A DNA stretch of 64,000 nucleotides from an uncultured Acidobacteriota bacterium (GTDB lineage Bacteria > Acidobacteriota > Thermoanaerobaculia > UBA5066). Both the position numbers and the translations under genes were made by a program. The stretch is taken from contig CAIMWE010000019.1 in assembly GCA_903845115.1 (NCBI GenBank), forward strand, positions 1-64,000. The letters run 5' to 3'. Below, piece by piece: positions 40,541 through 49,168 of the stretch. The notes under the pieces were generated by a model, which saw nothing but the letters and a program-made list of their open reading frames with translations, made no database searches and was not told where the DNA came from. Every line of letters starts with the position of its first letter. Position 1 is the stretch's first letter.

Positions 40541-41953
40541 ATGAAAGACGAGATCGTCTTCGGAACCGACGGCTGGAGAGGGCGGATCGCGAGGGAGCTG
40601 ACGTTCGAATCCACCGCCCGGGTCATCGACGCGATGGCCACCTGGAACGTCTCCCCGGAGAACTCCGACCCGGGAGACCCCTGGGAGGTGCCCCTCGTCT
40701 ACGACACGCGCTTCCTCTCCCCCGAGCTGGCCAGCGAGAGCGCCGGGCAGCTGGCCCGGAAGGGCTTCCGGGTCCTCCTCTCGGACCGGCCGGCCCCGAC
40801 GCCTTGCGCGTCGTGGCACGTGAAGTCGAGGGGGCTGCGGGGCGGCCTGGCGATCACGGCGTCGCACAACCCGCCCGAGTGGAACGGCGTGAAGTACAAG
40901 GCCCACTTCGGGGGAAGCGGCACGCCGGCGACCTACGCGGCCATCGCCTCCTCGGCGGACCGTCCCCTCCCCGATCGGCCGGGCGGAGGCGTGGCCGTGA
41001 CGGATCTGGTGGGCCCCTGGGCGGAGGCCGTCGGACGCGCCGTCGACCTCGGAGCGATCCGGGCCGCCGGCCTGAAGGTCCTGTTCGATGCGATGCACGG
41101 CGCCGCGGGGACCCTCCTGGAGGAGATCGTCGGGTCGGCCGGACCGACCCGCGTCACCAGCCTCCGGAGCCGGCGGGACCCCCTCTTCGGGGGCGTCCAC
41201 CCCGAGCCGATCCCGGAGCACCTGGGGGCGTCCCTCGAGCGCCTCCGGGCGGAACGGTACGACCTAGCCCTGGCGAGCGACGGGGACGGGGACCGGCTCG
41301 GCGTCCTGGCTCCCGACGGCACGTTCGTCACCCCCCACCGGATCCTCGCCCTTCTGGCCGAGAGCCTCGCCGAGCGGGGGCGGATCGGAGGGGGGATCGC
41401 GAAGACCTTCTCGACCTCCCTGCTCCTGGATCGGGTGGCGGCCAGGCTTTCCGTCCCGCTGCACGTCACCCCGATCGGTTTCAAGTACATCGCAGAGAAG
41501 ATGATCTCGGGCGAGGTGGGGATCGGCGGGGAGGAGTCCGGTGGCCTCGGGGTCGCCTTCTTCCTTCCGGAGCGGGACGGAGTCCTTTCCGCTCTCCTGG
41601 TCCTCGAGGCGATCGCCCACTCCGGCATCTCGTTCGAACAGCTCCTGGAGCGCCAGGATTCGACCTACGGCTCCTTCGCCTACGGGCGCCGCGACATCCG
41701 CCTGCCGATGCCGGTCCTGCGTTCCTTCCTGGACCGCCTCGCGGCCGCCCCACCCACCGTTCTGTCAGGAGAGAAGGTCACCGGCGTCTCCACCCTGGAC
41801 GGCCTGAAGCTCGAGTTCGGGAACCGGGGCTGGCTCCTTCACCGGCTCTCGGGAACCGAGCCGATCATCCGGATCTACGCCGAGCACGAGGATCCCGAGA
41901 CCGTGCGCCGGCTTCTCGCCGACACCGAGCAGGCCCTCCGCTCTCTCGCCTGA
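40541..41953 (+). CDS. Phosphoglucomutase/phosphomannomutase family protein
   Basis: A 470-residue alpha-D-phosphohexomutase that interconverts 1- and 6-phosphosugars for glycan precursors. All four signature loops are present: active serine ITASHNPPEWNG, metal-binding DGDGDR, sugar-binding GGEESGG and phosphate-binding RLSGTEPIIRIY. It opens EIVFGTDGWRGRIA, which sets the start at 40541; an in-frame ATG 14 codons upstream adds a non-conserved segment. Glucose versus mannose (or glucosamine) preference cannot be told from sequence; GEESGG is shared by several. It may feed nucleotide sugars to the glycosyltransferases at 27-30 kb, although it is not linked to them. Confidence 0.92.
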   Translation: MKDEIVFGTDGWRGRIARELTFESTARVIDAMATWNVSPENSDPGDPWEVPLVYDTRFLSPELASESAGQLARKGFRVLLSDRPAPTPCASWHVKSRGLRGGLAITASHNPPEWNGVKYKAHFGGSGTPATYAAIASSADRPLPDRPGGGVAVTDLVGPWAEAVGRAVDLGAIRAAGLKVLFDAMHGAAGTLLEEIVGSAGPTRVTSLRSRRDPLFGGVHPEPIPEHLGASLERLRAERYDLALASDGDGDRLGVLAPDGTFVTPHRILALLAESLAERGRIGGGIAKTFSTSLLLDRVAARLSVPLHVTPIGFKYIAEKMISGEVGIGGEESGGLGVAFFLPERDGVLSALLVLEAIAHSGISFEQLLERQDSTYGSFAYGRRDIRLPMPVLRSFLDRLAAAPPTVLSGEKVTGVSTLDGLKLEFGNRGWLLHRLSGTEPIIRIYAEHEDPETVRRLLADTEQALRSLA

Positions 41954-41994
41954 GACCGACCCGGGGGACGTTCTTCCCCGGCGGGAGCTTCCGG

Positions 41995-43248
41995 TCAACC
42001 GACGTCGACGACTACCGCGCCGTTGCCCGTGAACCGGCAGAGGGGGCGGTTCCCCAGCTCGGGATACCGTGCGCTGGGGTCCACCGTCTCCGCTTCCAGG
42101 TCGCCGATGTAAGCGACCACGTTCGCCTTCGTGATCAGCAGGGGCTCGGCCGTGGAGACCGGGATGCGCGCAGGCTCCGAGACGACGGCGAGCGCCACCA
42201 CTCCGTCCCCGAGGAACTTCAGGAACGGATGGGTTCCGGGCGGCCCGAACTCGAACGACGGGTCCTCGCGATAGCCGAGCGAGCTCTCGAAGGCGAGGAC
42301 CCGGGTCGGATCGGCCGAGAGGAAGCCCCCTCCGGGCTGGATGAGGAAAGGCTGCCGGCTCGGGTGGGCGAGGAGGAGCGACCCTTCGCCGCTGGCCCGA
42401 AGGAAGAGACGTTCCAGGGACGCGGAAAGGCCCGGCTCCTCCTCGAGGACCGGGAATCCCCGGCGGCCCGTGACGGCCTCCTGGCGCACGACGATCCCGG
42501 TCCCGGTCCTGGCCGACAGGAGCCCCCCGGCGCTCACCTGGAAGGGGCCGGACGCCTTCGGACCGGCCCCGCTCTCCACCGCACCCGCCCGTCCGGCTTC
42601 CGTCCACGAGGTCTGCGGGGGGCGCGCGCGCTCCACCGGGGCCTGGATCGGATGCGTGTCGAGGAAGCGCTCCGGTCTGACGATCGGCGTCGTGGCCTCC
42701 GCCTTCTGAATCGCGCCCTCCCCCGCCCCGTCCGCCGCTGTCCTGGCCAGGCGGGAGAGCGTGTCGTCATCCTCGGCGCCCACGACCTTCCCCGCTCCCG
42801 TGGTCCTGAAGTGCTCGGCGGAGAGATCCCCCAGCCCCATCTTCTGGAAGACGAGGCCCAGCGTCAGGTGGGCCTTGCGGTGAGCCGGCAAGATCTGGAG
42901 TACCCGCTCCAGGGGTTCCCGGGCCTCCCCGAACCGGCCGGCCTTGAAGAGGATCAGGCCGAGGTTGAACAGGAGAGGCACCGAGGAAGGGAACGACGCG
43001 AGGACATCCCGCGTGATCTTCTCCGCCTCTTCGTACTGCCCCAGGTGGAAGAGCGCGAAGGCCAGGTTGGCGAGCACCGCCGGCTCCTGTGCCCGGAAGC
43101 GCCGGGCGTTCTCGAGCTCCCGGCGCGCTTCCTCGTAGTTGCCCAGCCGGAGCTCTTCCTTGCCCCGATTCAGGTGGAGCAGGTAGATCCCCTGGTCGAA
43201 GAATGGAGCGGCACTCCCCGGCCCCGGATCCGCCGGACGCCCGCTCAT
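41995..43248 (-). CDS. TPR protein with C-terminal AIM24-like domain
   Basis: A 417-residue protein without signal peptide. Residues about 20-140 are three TPR units (NRGKEELRLGNYEEARRELENARR, NLAFALFHLGQYEEAEKITRDVL, NLGLILFKAGRFGEAREPLERVL). A disordered linker (about 145-235) leads to a beta-rich C-terminal domain (about 238-417) that resembles the AIM24/TerD-like beta-barrel family (GPFQVSAGGLLSARTGTGIVV ... LLLAHPSRQPFLIQPGGGFLSADPTRVLAFE). The ATG overlaps the stop of the upstream lytic transglycosylase gene (ATGA). The AIM24 call rests on my recollection of the pattern and is moderate. It is the last gene of the pilT-recX-alaS operon. Confidence 0.75.
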   Translation of the reverse strand: MSGRPADPGPGSAAPFFDQGIYLLHLNRGKEELRLGNYEEARRELENARRFRAQEPAVLANLAFALFHLGQYEEAEKITRDVLASFPSSVPLLFNLGLILFKAGRFGEAREPLERVLQILPAHRKAHLTLGLVFQKMGLGDLSAEHFRTTGAGKVVGAEDDDTLSRLARTAADGAGEGAIQKAEATTPIVRPERFLDTHPIQAPVERARPPQTSWTEAGRAGAVESGAGPKASGPFQVSAGGLLSARTGTGIVVRQEAVTGRRGFPVLEEEPGLSASLERLFLRASGEGSLLLAHPSRQPFLIQPGGGFLSADPTRVLAFESSLGYREDPSFEFGPPGTHPFLKFLGDGVVALAVVSEPARIPVSTAEPLLITKANVVAYIGDLEAETVDPSARYPELGNRPLCRFTGNGAVVVDVG

Positions 43249-44021
43249 CTGGTCCGCCGGATCTCTCCCGTCTCGACCCGCCCGAGGACGGGCTGGGTGC
43301 GAGGCCCCTCGACGAGGTTCGAGATCACCGCTCCCGCGTCGGAGCGTCCGAGCCGGACGGGTACCGATGGTCGAGGGGCCTCGAGGCCGGTCTTCACGCC
43401 GACGGAATGCCCGCGGAACCCTCCGCCGAGGAGAGTGCCGCCGCCACCGCCGTTCACGCCGTACACCAGCATCGCCCGGCGGACGTACTCTCGGGTCTCG
43501 GGGTAGGGAGGCACTCCCGAGTACTTCTGGACGGCCCCCTCTCCGGCGTTGTAGGCGGCCAGCACGAGCGGGATAGCTCCCCGGAACGCGACCATCAGAT
43601 CGGAGAGATACGCCACCCCTCCGCGGATGTTCTCGCCGGCATCGTGGACGTCCTTCACCCCGTATCGCTTCGCCGTCTGCGGCATCAGCTGCATCAGCCC
43701 GCGCGCCCCCTTCGGGGAGACGGCGCGCGGATCGAAGTTCGACTCGACCAGGATCACGCTCCGGACGAGCCTCGCGTCGAGGCCGCGCCGCGACGACTCC
43801 TCCCGGATCACCTCGTCGAAGCGCGTGGAGGCTTCCTTGCGAGAGAGCAGGTAGGTGTCGCTCGGAGCGTGGCCCTTCACCAGCCACCCGCTCCCCACGC
43901 CGTTGGAGATCGTGACGGAGCCGTCGGGGCGGCGGAGCACCTGGATGTCGCCCCTGGCGACCATCGAGACCGCTCCACACGCCACGGCCAACCAGAAGAC
44001 GCCTGCGGCCTTCATCTCCAT
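43245..44021 (-). CDS. Lytic transglycosylase, SLT domain
   Basis: A 258-residue exported muramidase-like enzyme that cuts peptidoglycan with 1,6-anhydro ring formation. A signal peptide (about 1-24) is followed by a small beta region resembling the DUF4124 type (IQVLRRPDGSVTISNG). The SLT domain (about 65-190) shows the catalytic Glu in SVILVESNFDPRAVSPKGARGLMQLMPQTAKRYG and the later NIRGGVAYLSDLM and LAAYNAGEGAVQKYSG. The C-terminal 60 residues are Gly/Pro rich and of unknown role. It lies 29 bp downstream of alaS and overlaps the TPR/AIM24 gene. Such enzymes are often needed to let pili or secretion complexes through the wall, which fits co-transcription with pilT. Confidence 0.92.
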   Translation of the reverse strand: MEMKAAGVFWLAVACGAVSMVARGDIQVLRRPDGSVTISNGVGSGWLVKGHAPSDTYLLSRKEASTRFDEVIREESSRRGLDARLVRSVILVESNFDPRAVSPKGARGLMQLMPQTAKRYGVKDVHDAGENIRGGVAYLSDLMVAFRGAIPLVLAAYNAGEGAVQKYSGVPPYPETREYVRRAMLVYGVNGGGGGTLLGGGFRGHSVGVKTGLEAPRPSVPVRLGRSDAGAVISNLVEGPRTQPVLGRVETGEIRRTR

Positions 44022-44050
44022 CGATTATAGGGCTCCCCCGAACGGGGTTC

Positions 44051-46762
44051 TCAGCGGCCCGGCGGCTCCAGCCGTTCTCTCGCCTTGCCGACCCCGGCCC
44101 GGAGGGCGTCCCCGATCCTGGTGGCGTCCTTTCCGCCGGCCTGCGCCAGGTCGGGCTTCCCCCCTCCCTTTCCGCCGACCAGGGGAGCCATGGCCTGCGC
44201 GAGCTCGTGCGCGGAGACCCTTCCGGTGAGGTCGGGTGTGACCGCCGCGAGCAGCGTCACCTTCCCCTCGTGCTCGGTGCCGATCAGGACGATTCCCGAC
44301 TTCAGCTTGCCGCGAAACGTGTCGGCCAGGTTCCGGAGCTCGTTCATCGGGAGCGAGGGAACCTGCCGGGCGAGGACCTTGACGCCGCCGACCTCCTCGA
44401 CGTCCGCGTCTCCGCGGGACTCCGCGGCGCCGCCCCCGGACGCCGCCAGCTGGACCTTCAGCCGGGCGATCTCCTTCTCGTGGTCGCGGAGGCGGTGCGA
44501 GAGGTCCCTCGCCTTCGCCGCCAGCTCCTCGGGGACCGCCTGGAGCACCTCGGAGAGCTCGCCCAGGATCGTCTCGCCACGGGAGAGCCGCTCCAGGGCG
44601 TTCAGGGACGTCACCGCCTCCATCCGGCGAACGCCGGCCGCGAGACCCTTGTCCGAGATCACCTTGACGGCCCCAACTTCGCCCGTCCTCTCGACGTGGC
44701 AACCGCCGCACAGCTCGGTGGAGAACCCGGGGACGTCCACGACGCGGACCCGCTCCCCGTACTTCTCTCCGAAGAACATCATCGCGCCCGTCGCCTTCGC
44801 CTCGTCCATCGACATGACGGCCTTGCTCACGGGGCGGTCCCGCAGGACCTCCTCGTTCACGAGGCGCTCGACCTCGGCGATCTCCGCGGCCGTGGTCGGG
44901 CGGCTCGCCGCGTAGTCGAACCGGAGCCGGTCGGGCGCGACGAGCGAGCCCATCTGCCGGACCGACTCGCCGAGCACCTTCCGGAGCGCGGCGTGGAGCA
45001 GGTGGGTCCCGGTGTGGTTCGCCTGGGTCTTGCGGCGCGCCCACTCGTCGACCTGCATCGAGAGAGTTCCGGCCTTCAGGAGAGTGCCCTCCTCGACCTG
45101 GACGTGGTGGAGGATCGCGGACCCGACCTTCCGGACGTCCTTCAGGGACGCCCGCCCCCCCGCCTCCCAGCGGATCTCACCCGAGTCGCTGGCCTGGCCT
45201 CCGCTCTCCGGGTAGAAGACCGTGCGGTCGGGGACGATCAGGCCTTCCATGCCCGGGAGGAGCGAATCGTCCTCCCGAGTCTCTCCATCCGGGAGGACCC
45301 TCCACATCTTCAGGATCGCGACGTCCCGGAGCCGAAGGTAGTCCTGCTCGGGATAGCCCGTGAAGGCGGTCGACCATCTCTCCGATTCGCTGGCGAGGAG
45401 CGCTTCCCAGGAGTGTCCCTCGAATTTCGACCCCGCGCGCGACCGCTCCCGGGCCGCCGCCATCTCCCTGTCGAAGCCCTCGCGGTCGACCGAGATCCCC
45501 TCGTCGAGCGCCAGCTCCTGGATCAGGTCGAGCGGGATTCCGAACGTGTCGTAGAAACGGAATACGGTCTCTCCCGAGAGCGTCGAAGCCCCGCGCCGCC
45601 GCAGGTCCGAGATCGCCTCGCCGACCCGGTCCGCGCCGGCCGACATCGTCTTGACGAAGCGGGCCTCCTCGTCGTGCAGCGTCTTCTCGAGAGCGAGCAC
45701 CCGCTCCCCGAGCTGCTCCGACTTCTCGAAGTACGTCCCCAGGAAGACCCAGACCGCCGGGTCCACCAGCTCGGCGAGGAACGGCCGCTCGATGCCGAGA
45801 CGGCGGCCGTACCGCGCGGCGCGCCGGATGATCCGGCGCAGGACGTACCCGCGTCCCTCGTTCGACGGCAGGACGCCGTCCGTCATGAGCATGGTGGCGG
45901 CGCGGACGTGGTCGGCGATCACGCGGAAGGGGGCGTCCTCCACCGCCATCCCGCCGGCGTACGACCGGCCGGAGATCTCCTCGATCCTGGCGACGAGCGG
46001 CGCGAAGAGGTCGGTGTCGTAGTTGTTGTTCTTCCCCTCGAGAAGGGCCGTGATCCGCTCGAGGCCGGCCCCCGTGTCGACCGACGGCTTCGGGAGCGGC
46101 GTCATCTTCCCGGAGGCGTCGCGCTCGAACTGCATGAAGACGAGGTTCCAGATCTCGATCACCCGGTCCCCGTTCCCGTTCGGCAGGGCGTCTCCCGGGA
46201 CGGCCGGCCCCTGGTCGTAGTGCAGCTCGGAGCAGGGCCCGCACGGCCCGGTGTCCCCCATCGACCAGAAGTTGTCCTTCTCGCCGAAGCGGAGGATCCG
46301 CTCCTTCGGGAGGTGCCTCTCCCATAGCGCGGCGGCCTCGTCGTCGTCGAGGTAGACGGTGGCCCACAGCCTCGAGGGGTCCAGCCCGTACCACTTCGGG
46401 TCCGTCAGCAGCTCCCAGGCGAACTCGATGGCGTCCTTCTTGAAGTAGTCGCCGAACGAGAAGTTCCCGAGCATCTCGAAGAACGTGTGGTGCCGGGCCG
46501 TGTACCCGACGTTGTCGAGGTCGTTGTGCTTGCCGCCCGCCCTCACGCACTTCTGGGCCGTCGTGGCGCGGGCGTAGCCGCGCGTCTCCCGCCCGAGGAA
46601 CAGGTCCTTGAACTGGTTCATCCCGGCGTTCGTGAAGAGGAGGGTCGGATCCTCCGCGGGGACGAGGGACGACGAGGAGACGCGCCGGTGCCCCTTCGAC
46701 TCGAAGTACGAGAGGAACTTCTCCCGGACCTCCGAGGAGGTCCATGTCTTACTCTGGGTCAT
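44051..46762 (-). CDS. alaS: Alanyl-tRNA synthetase
   Basis: A 903-residue class II synthetase that charges tRNA-Ala. Domains are in full order: catalytic (about 1-250; LLFTNAGMNQFKDLFLG, TARHHTFFEMLGNFSFGDYFKKDAIEFAWE), tRNA recognition (about 250-460), editing (about 565-735, with the zinc/active residues in NHTGTHLLHAALR and CGGCHVERTG) and the C-Ala domain at the end (about 770-900). Length is near the usual 870-880. The ATG lies within the last codons of recX (14-base overlap). Confidence 0.97.
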   Translation of the reverse strand: MTQSKTWTSSEVREKFLSYFESKGHRRVSSSSLVPAEDPTLLFTNAGMNQFKDLFLGRETRGYARATTAQKCVRAGGKHNDLDNVGYTARHHTFFEMLGNFSFGDYFKKDAIEFAWELLTDPKWYGLDPSRLWATVYLDDDEAAALWERHLPKERILRFGEKDNFWSMGDTGPCGPCSELHYDQGPAVPGDALPNGNGDRVIEIWNLVFMQFERDASGKMTPLPKPSVDTGAGLERITALLEGKNNNYDTDLFAPLVARIEEISGRSYAGGMAVEDAPFRVIADHVRAATMLMTDGVLPSNEGRGYVLRRIIRRAARYGRRLGIERPFLAELVDPAVWVFLGTYFEKSEQLGERVLALEKTLHDEEARFVKTMSAGADRVGEAISDLRRRGASTLSGETVFRFYDTFGIPLDLIQELALDEGISVDREGFDREMAAARERSRAGSKFEGHSWEALLASESERWSTAFTGYPEQDYLRLRDVAILKMWRVLPDGETREDDSLLPGMEGLIVPDRTVFYPESGGQASDSGEIRWEAGGRASLKDVRKVGSAILHHVQVEEGTLLKAGTLSMQVDEWARRKTQANHTGTHLLHAALRKVLGESVRQMGSLVAPDRLRFDYAASRPTTAAEIAEVERLVNEEVLRDRPVSKAVMSMDEAKATGAMMFFGEKYGERVRVVDVPGFSTELCGGCHVERTGEVGAVKVISDKGLAAGVRRMEAVTSLNALERLSRGETILGELSEVLQAVPEELAAKARDLSHRLRDHEKEIARLKVQLAASGGGAAESRGDADVEEVGGVKVLARQVPSLPMNELRNLADTFRGKLKSGIVLIGTEHEGKVTLLAAVTPDLTGRVSAHELAQAMAPLVGGKGGGKPDLAQAGGKDATRIGDALRAGVGKARERLEPPGR

Positions 46763-47216
46763 CGGGGGGTTCGCCTTTCTTGCGGAGCGCCTCGAGCACG
46801 GCGGCCGAGGAGAAGCCGCGCCGGACGAGATGGTCGAAGAGTTTCTTCGACCTCCCTGCCGGCGTCAAACCGGCCGGGAGGGTCCTCGACCTCTTCTCGA
46901 GAGCCTTCCCCAGCGCCTCCCGCTCCTCCTCCCTGGGGATCTTGGCGAGGGCGCCGTCGATGTCGCCTCTCCCCAGCCCGCGGCTCTGGAGCTCCGAGGC
47001 GATCCTGTTCCTCCCCATTCCGCGGCCGGTCCGCGCCCGGACGAACGCTTCCGAGGTCGCGGCGTCGTCGATCAGGCCCCTCGCCGTCAGGGCCTCCAGG
47101 ACCGTCTCGACCTCGGCGGCGTCGAAACCCTTGCGCCCCAGCTTTCGCTCCAGCTCGCGCCTGCCGTGGGCTCTTCGGGCGAGGTACGCGAGCGCGGCCT
47201 CGCGGCAGGAGGTCAA
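46749..47216 (-). CDS. recX: Regulatory protein RecX
   Basis: A 155-residue small helical protein of the RecX/OraA family, which binds RecA filaments and limits their growth. Three-helix repeats are visible: ALAYLARRAHGRRELERKLGRKGFDAAEVETVLEAL, then ARGLIDDAATSEAFVRARTGRGMGRNRIASELQSRGL, and a third LTPAGRSKKLFDHLVRRGFSSAAVLEAL. The TTG start overlaps the pilT stop (TTGA). recA itself is not in the window; recX followed by alaS, as here, is a common order downstream of recA in other bacteria. It would join lexA as the second SOS-related gene in this region. Confidence 0.9.
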   Translation of the reverse strand: MTSCREAALAYLARRAHGRRELERKLGRKGFDAAEVETVLEALTARGLIDDAATSEAFVRARTGRGMGRNRIASELQSRGLGRGDIDGALAKIPREEEREALGKALEKRSRTLPAGLTPAGRSKKLFDHLVRRGFSSAAVLEALRKKGEPPDDPE

Positions 47217-48388
47217 GGCTGGTTGGAGAAGTCGAACGGGGATTCTTCCTGGAGAGGGTTCATCTCGTCCGGAGCGCGCATCGCCGCGTCCATCTGCTCC
47301 TGGGAGACGTCCGAGGTCGACTGGATCCCCTGGATCTTCAGCTTGAACTCGTTCGGGTTCGTCGACCGCCGGATGGCCTCCTCGAGCGTGATCAGGCCCC
47401 CCTTGTAGAGCTGGTAGAGGGACTGGTCGAAGGTCTGCATCCCGTACTGGGACGTCCCGCTCTTGATCGCGTCGTGGATGTACTTCGTCTTGTCCTTGTT
47501 CTCGATGCAGTCGCGGATGTAGTTCGTCGAGATCAGGATCTCCACGGCCGGGACCCGCCCGAGCCCGTCCGCGCGCGGAAGGAGGCGCTGGGAGATGACG
47601 GCCTTGAGGACGGCCGCCAGCTGCAGCCGGATCTGCTTCTGCTGGTGCGGCGGGAAGACCGAGATGACCCTGTTCACCGTCTCCGTCGCGTCCATCGTGT
47701 GGAGCGTGGAGAGCACCAGGTGCCCGGTCTCGGCGGCCACGAGCGCGGTCTCCACCGTCTCGAAGTCGCGCATCTCGCCGACGAGGATCACGTCCGGGTC
47801 CTGCCGGAGGGCCGCGCGCAGCGCGGAAGAGAACGACCGGGTGTCCACCTCCAGCTCCCGCTGGTTCACGATCGACTTCTTGTCCCGGTGGAGGAACTCG
47901 ACGGGATCCTCGACGGTCATGATGTGCTCGGCCCGCGTCGCGTTGATGTAGTCGATCATCGCGGCCAGGCTGGTCGACTTCCCCGAGCCCGTCGTCCCCG
48001 TCACGAGGATCAGCCCTCGCGTCTCCTCGCAGATCCGCTCGACGATCGGGGGCAGCAGCAGCTCCTTCACCGGCTGGATCCGGGCCGGGATGACCCGGCA
48101 CACCATCCCCACCGTGCCGCGCTGCTGGAAGATGTTGCAGCGGAACCGTCCCAGGCCCGGCACCGAGTAGGCGATGTCGATGTCGAAGTTGTTCTTGAAC
48201 TTCTCCTTCTGCCGGGACGACATGATCGAGAACGCCATCGCGATCGTGTCTTCCTGCATGAGGCGCTTCAGGTCGGTCAGGGGGATCAGGTCTCCGTCCA
48301 CCCGGATGATCGGATGAGCCCCGACTTTCAGGTGGAGGTCGGAGGCTTTCCGCTCGACCGCGATCTTCAGAAGGTCGTTGATGTGCAT
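47213..48388 (-). CDS. pilT: Type IV pilus retraction ATPase PilT
   Basis: A 391-residue hexameric ATPase that retracts type IV pili for twitching and DNA uptake. It begins MHINDLLKIAVERKASDLHLKVGAHPIIRVDG, the standard PilT N-terminus. Walker A is GTTGSGKST, the Asp box TVEDPVEF, Walker B DPDVILVGEMRD, and the His box GHLVLSTLHTMDA. The C-terminal part KYIHDAIKSGTSQYGMQTFDQSLYQLYKGGLITLEEAIRRSTNPNEFKLK is the family type. It is of normal length, unlike the paralog at 6150-7607. The start has GTAGGAAG upstream and a good promoter at 48466-48437. It heads the operon pilT-recX-alaS-transglycosylase-TPR/AIM24. Confidence 0.95.
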   Translation of the reverse strand: MHINDLLKIAVERKASDLHLKVGAHPIIRVDGDLIPLTDLKRLMQEDTIAMAFSIMSSRQKEKFKNNFDIDIAYSVPGLGRFRCNIFQQRGTVGMVCRVIPARIQPVKELLLPPIVERICEETRGLILVTGTTGSGKSTSLAAMIDYINATRAEHIMTVEDPVEFLHRDKKSIVNQRELEVDTRSFSSALRAALRQDPDVILVGEMRDFETVETALVAAETGHLVLSTLHTMDATETVNRVISVFPPHQQKQIRLQLAAVLKAVISQRLLPRADGLGRVPAVEILISTNYIRDCIENKDKTKYIHDAIKSGTSQYGMQTFDQSLYQLYKGGLITLEEAIRRSTNPNEFKLKIQGIQSTSDVSQEQMDAAMRAPDEMNPLQEESPFDFSNQP

Positions 48389-48436
48389 CGCTTCACTTCC
48401 TACGCTTCTGGCCCGGTGGCAGGCTGATTCTGCGTG

Positions 48437-48466
48437 AGCATAGGCTCCCCGACGCCGGCCGGTCAA
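48437..48466 (-). promoter_or_regulatory. Promoter of the pilT-recX-alaS operon
   Basis: On the minus strand TTGACC (48466-48461), an 18-base spacer, TATGCT (48442-48437). The predicted leader is about 42 bases. The same TATGCT box occurs in the lipoprotein promoter at 25704. Confidence 0.6.
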
Positions 48467-48494
48467 CGCATCGCTTCGCCGATTCCGGCCGGCC

Positions 48495-49118
48495 GTGCGT
48501 AAGATGGGTGTCGTGTCGTTCGCCTCGGGAGTCCTCCTCGCCGGCGGCGCTTCCCGTCGGTTCGGCGCCGTCAAGCTCCTCCATCCGTTCCGGGGCGAGC
48601 CGATGGTCCTGGCCGTCGTCCGGGCGTTCCTCGCCTCCGGGCTCGACGAGGTCCTCCTCGTGGTCGGCGCCCACGGGGCCGTCGCCGACGCGGTGGCGGG
48701 AACGGGAGTTCGCACGGTCGTCAACCCCGGCTGGGAATCAGGGATGTTCTCCTCCGTCCTGGCCGGTCTGGCCTCCCTGGACCCTCGCAGCCAGCTGGCC
48801 CTCCTCTCGCCCGCCGACCTCCCCCTCCTGACGGCGGGCGCCGTCGGAAGGGTGCTCGCCGGCGCCCGCGGGGACGGGGACCGGTCGGTCACCCTGCCCG
48901 TCTCGGACGGGCGCCGGGGACACCCGGTGGCGCTTCCCGCCCCGATCGTGCGGGAGGTCCTCTCCTGGCCGGTCACCGCGAGGCTCGACCAGGTCCTCGA
49001 CGGCCGCTTTCCCGTCCGATGCCTTCCGGGCTTCGGCCCCGAGGTGTTTCGAGACGTGGACGTGCCGGCCCAGCTCCCGGCGGACGCCGCGAAGGCCCGC
49101 CGACCCCTGATCTCCTGA
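48495..49118 (+). CDS. MobA-like nucleotidyltransferase (molybdenum cofactor type)
   Basis: A 207-residue NTP-transferase domain protein. The nucleotide-binding start is SGVLLAGGASRRFGAVKLLHPFRG, the metal-binding motif is LLSPADLPLLTAGAVGRVL, and GRRGHPVALPAPIVREVL follows in the MocA/MobA manner. MocA adds CMP and MobA adds GMP to molybdopterin; the GRRGHP region points to the MocA-like (CTP) group, but I would not decide. It might supply dinucleotide cofactor to a Mo enzyme elsewhere, since the AOR in this window uses a bis-pterin without nucleotide. GTG start at 48495; an ATG lies three codons on. It is divergent from pilT and convergent with ilvE. Confidence 0.82.
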   Translation: MRKMGVVSFASGVLLAGGASRRFGAVKLLHPFRGEPMVLAVVRAFLASGLDEVLLVVGAHGAVADAVAGTGVRTVVNPGWESGMFSSVLAGLASLDPRSQLALLSPADLPLLTAGAVGRVLAGARGDGDRSVTLPVSDGRRGHPVALPAPIVREVLSWPVTARLDQVLDGRFPVRCLPGFGPEVFRDVDVPAQLPADAAKARRPLIS

Positions 49119-49122
49119 CGGC

Positions 49123-49167
49123 GATCGTCCGGGGACGATCCGGGCGAAGCGCTCCGGCGGGGCTTCG
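49123..49167. other. Two stem-loops in the convergent gap between the nucleotidyltransferase and ilvE genes
   Basis: GATCGTCC-GG-GGACGATC (49123-49140) is a perfect 8-bp stem; CGAAGC (49145-49150) pairs with GCTTCG (49162-49167). Neither has a T-run. They may end transcription from both sides or stabilise 3' ends. Confidence 0.35.
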
Positions 49168-49168
49168 A

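Noticed and set aside
41961-41981. Terminator after the phosphohexomutase gene (CCGGGG...CCCCGG)
   Set aside because: Six-base stem, long loop and no T-run.
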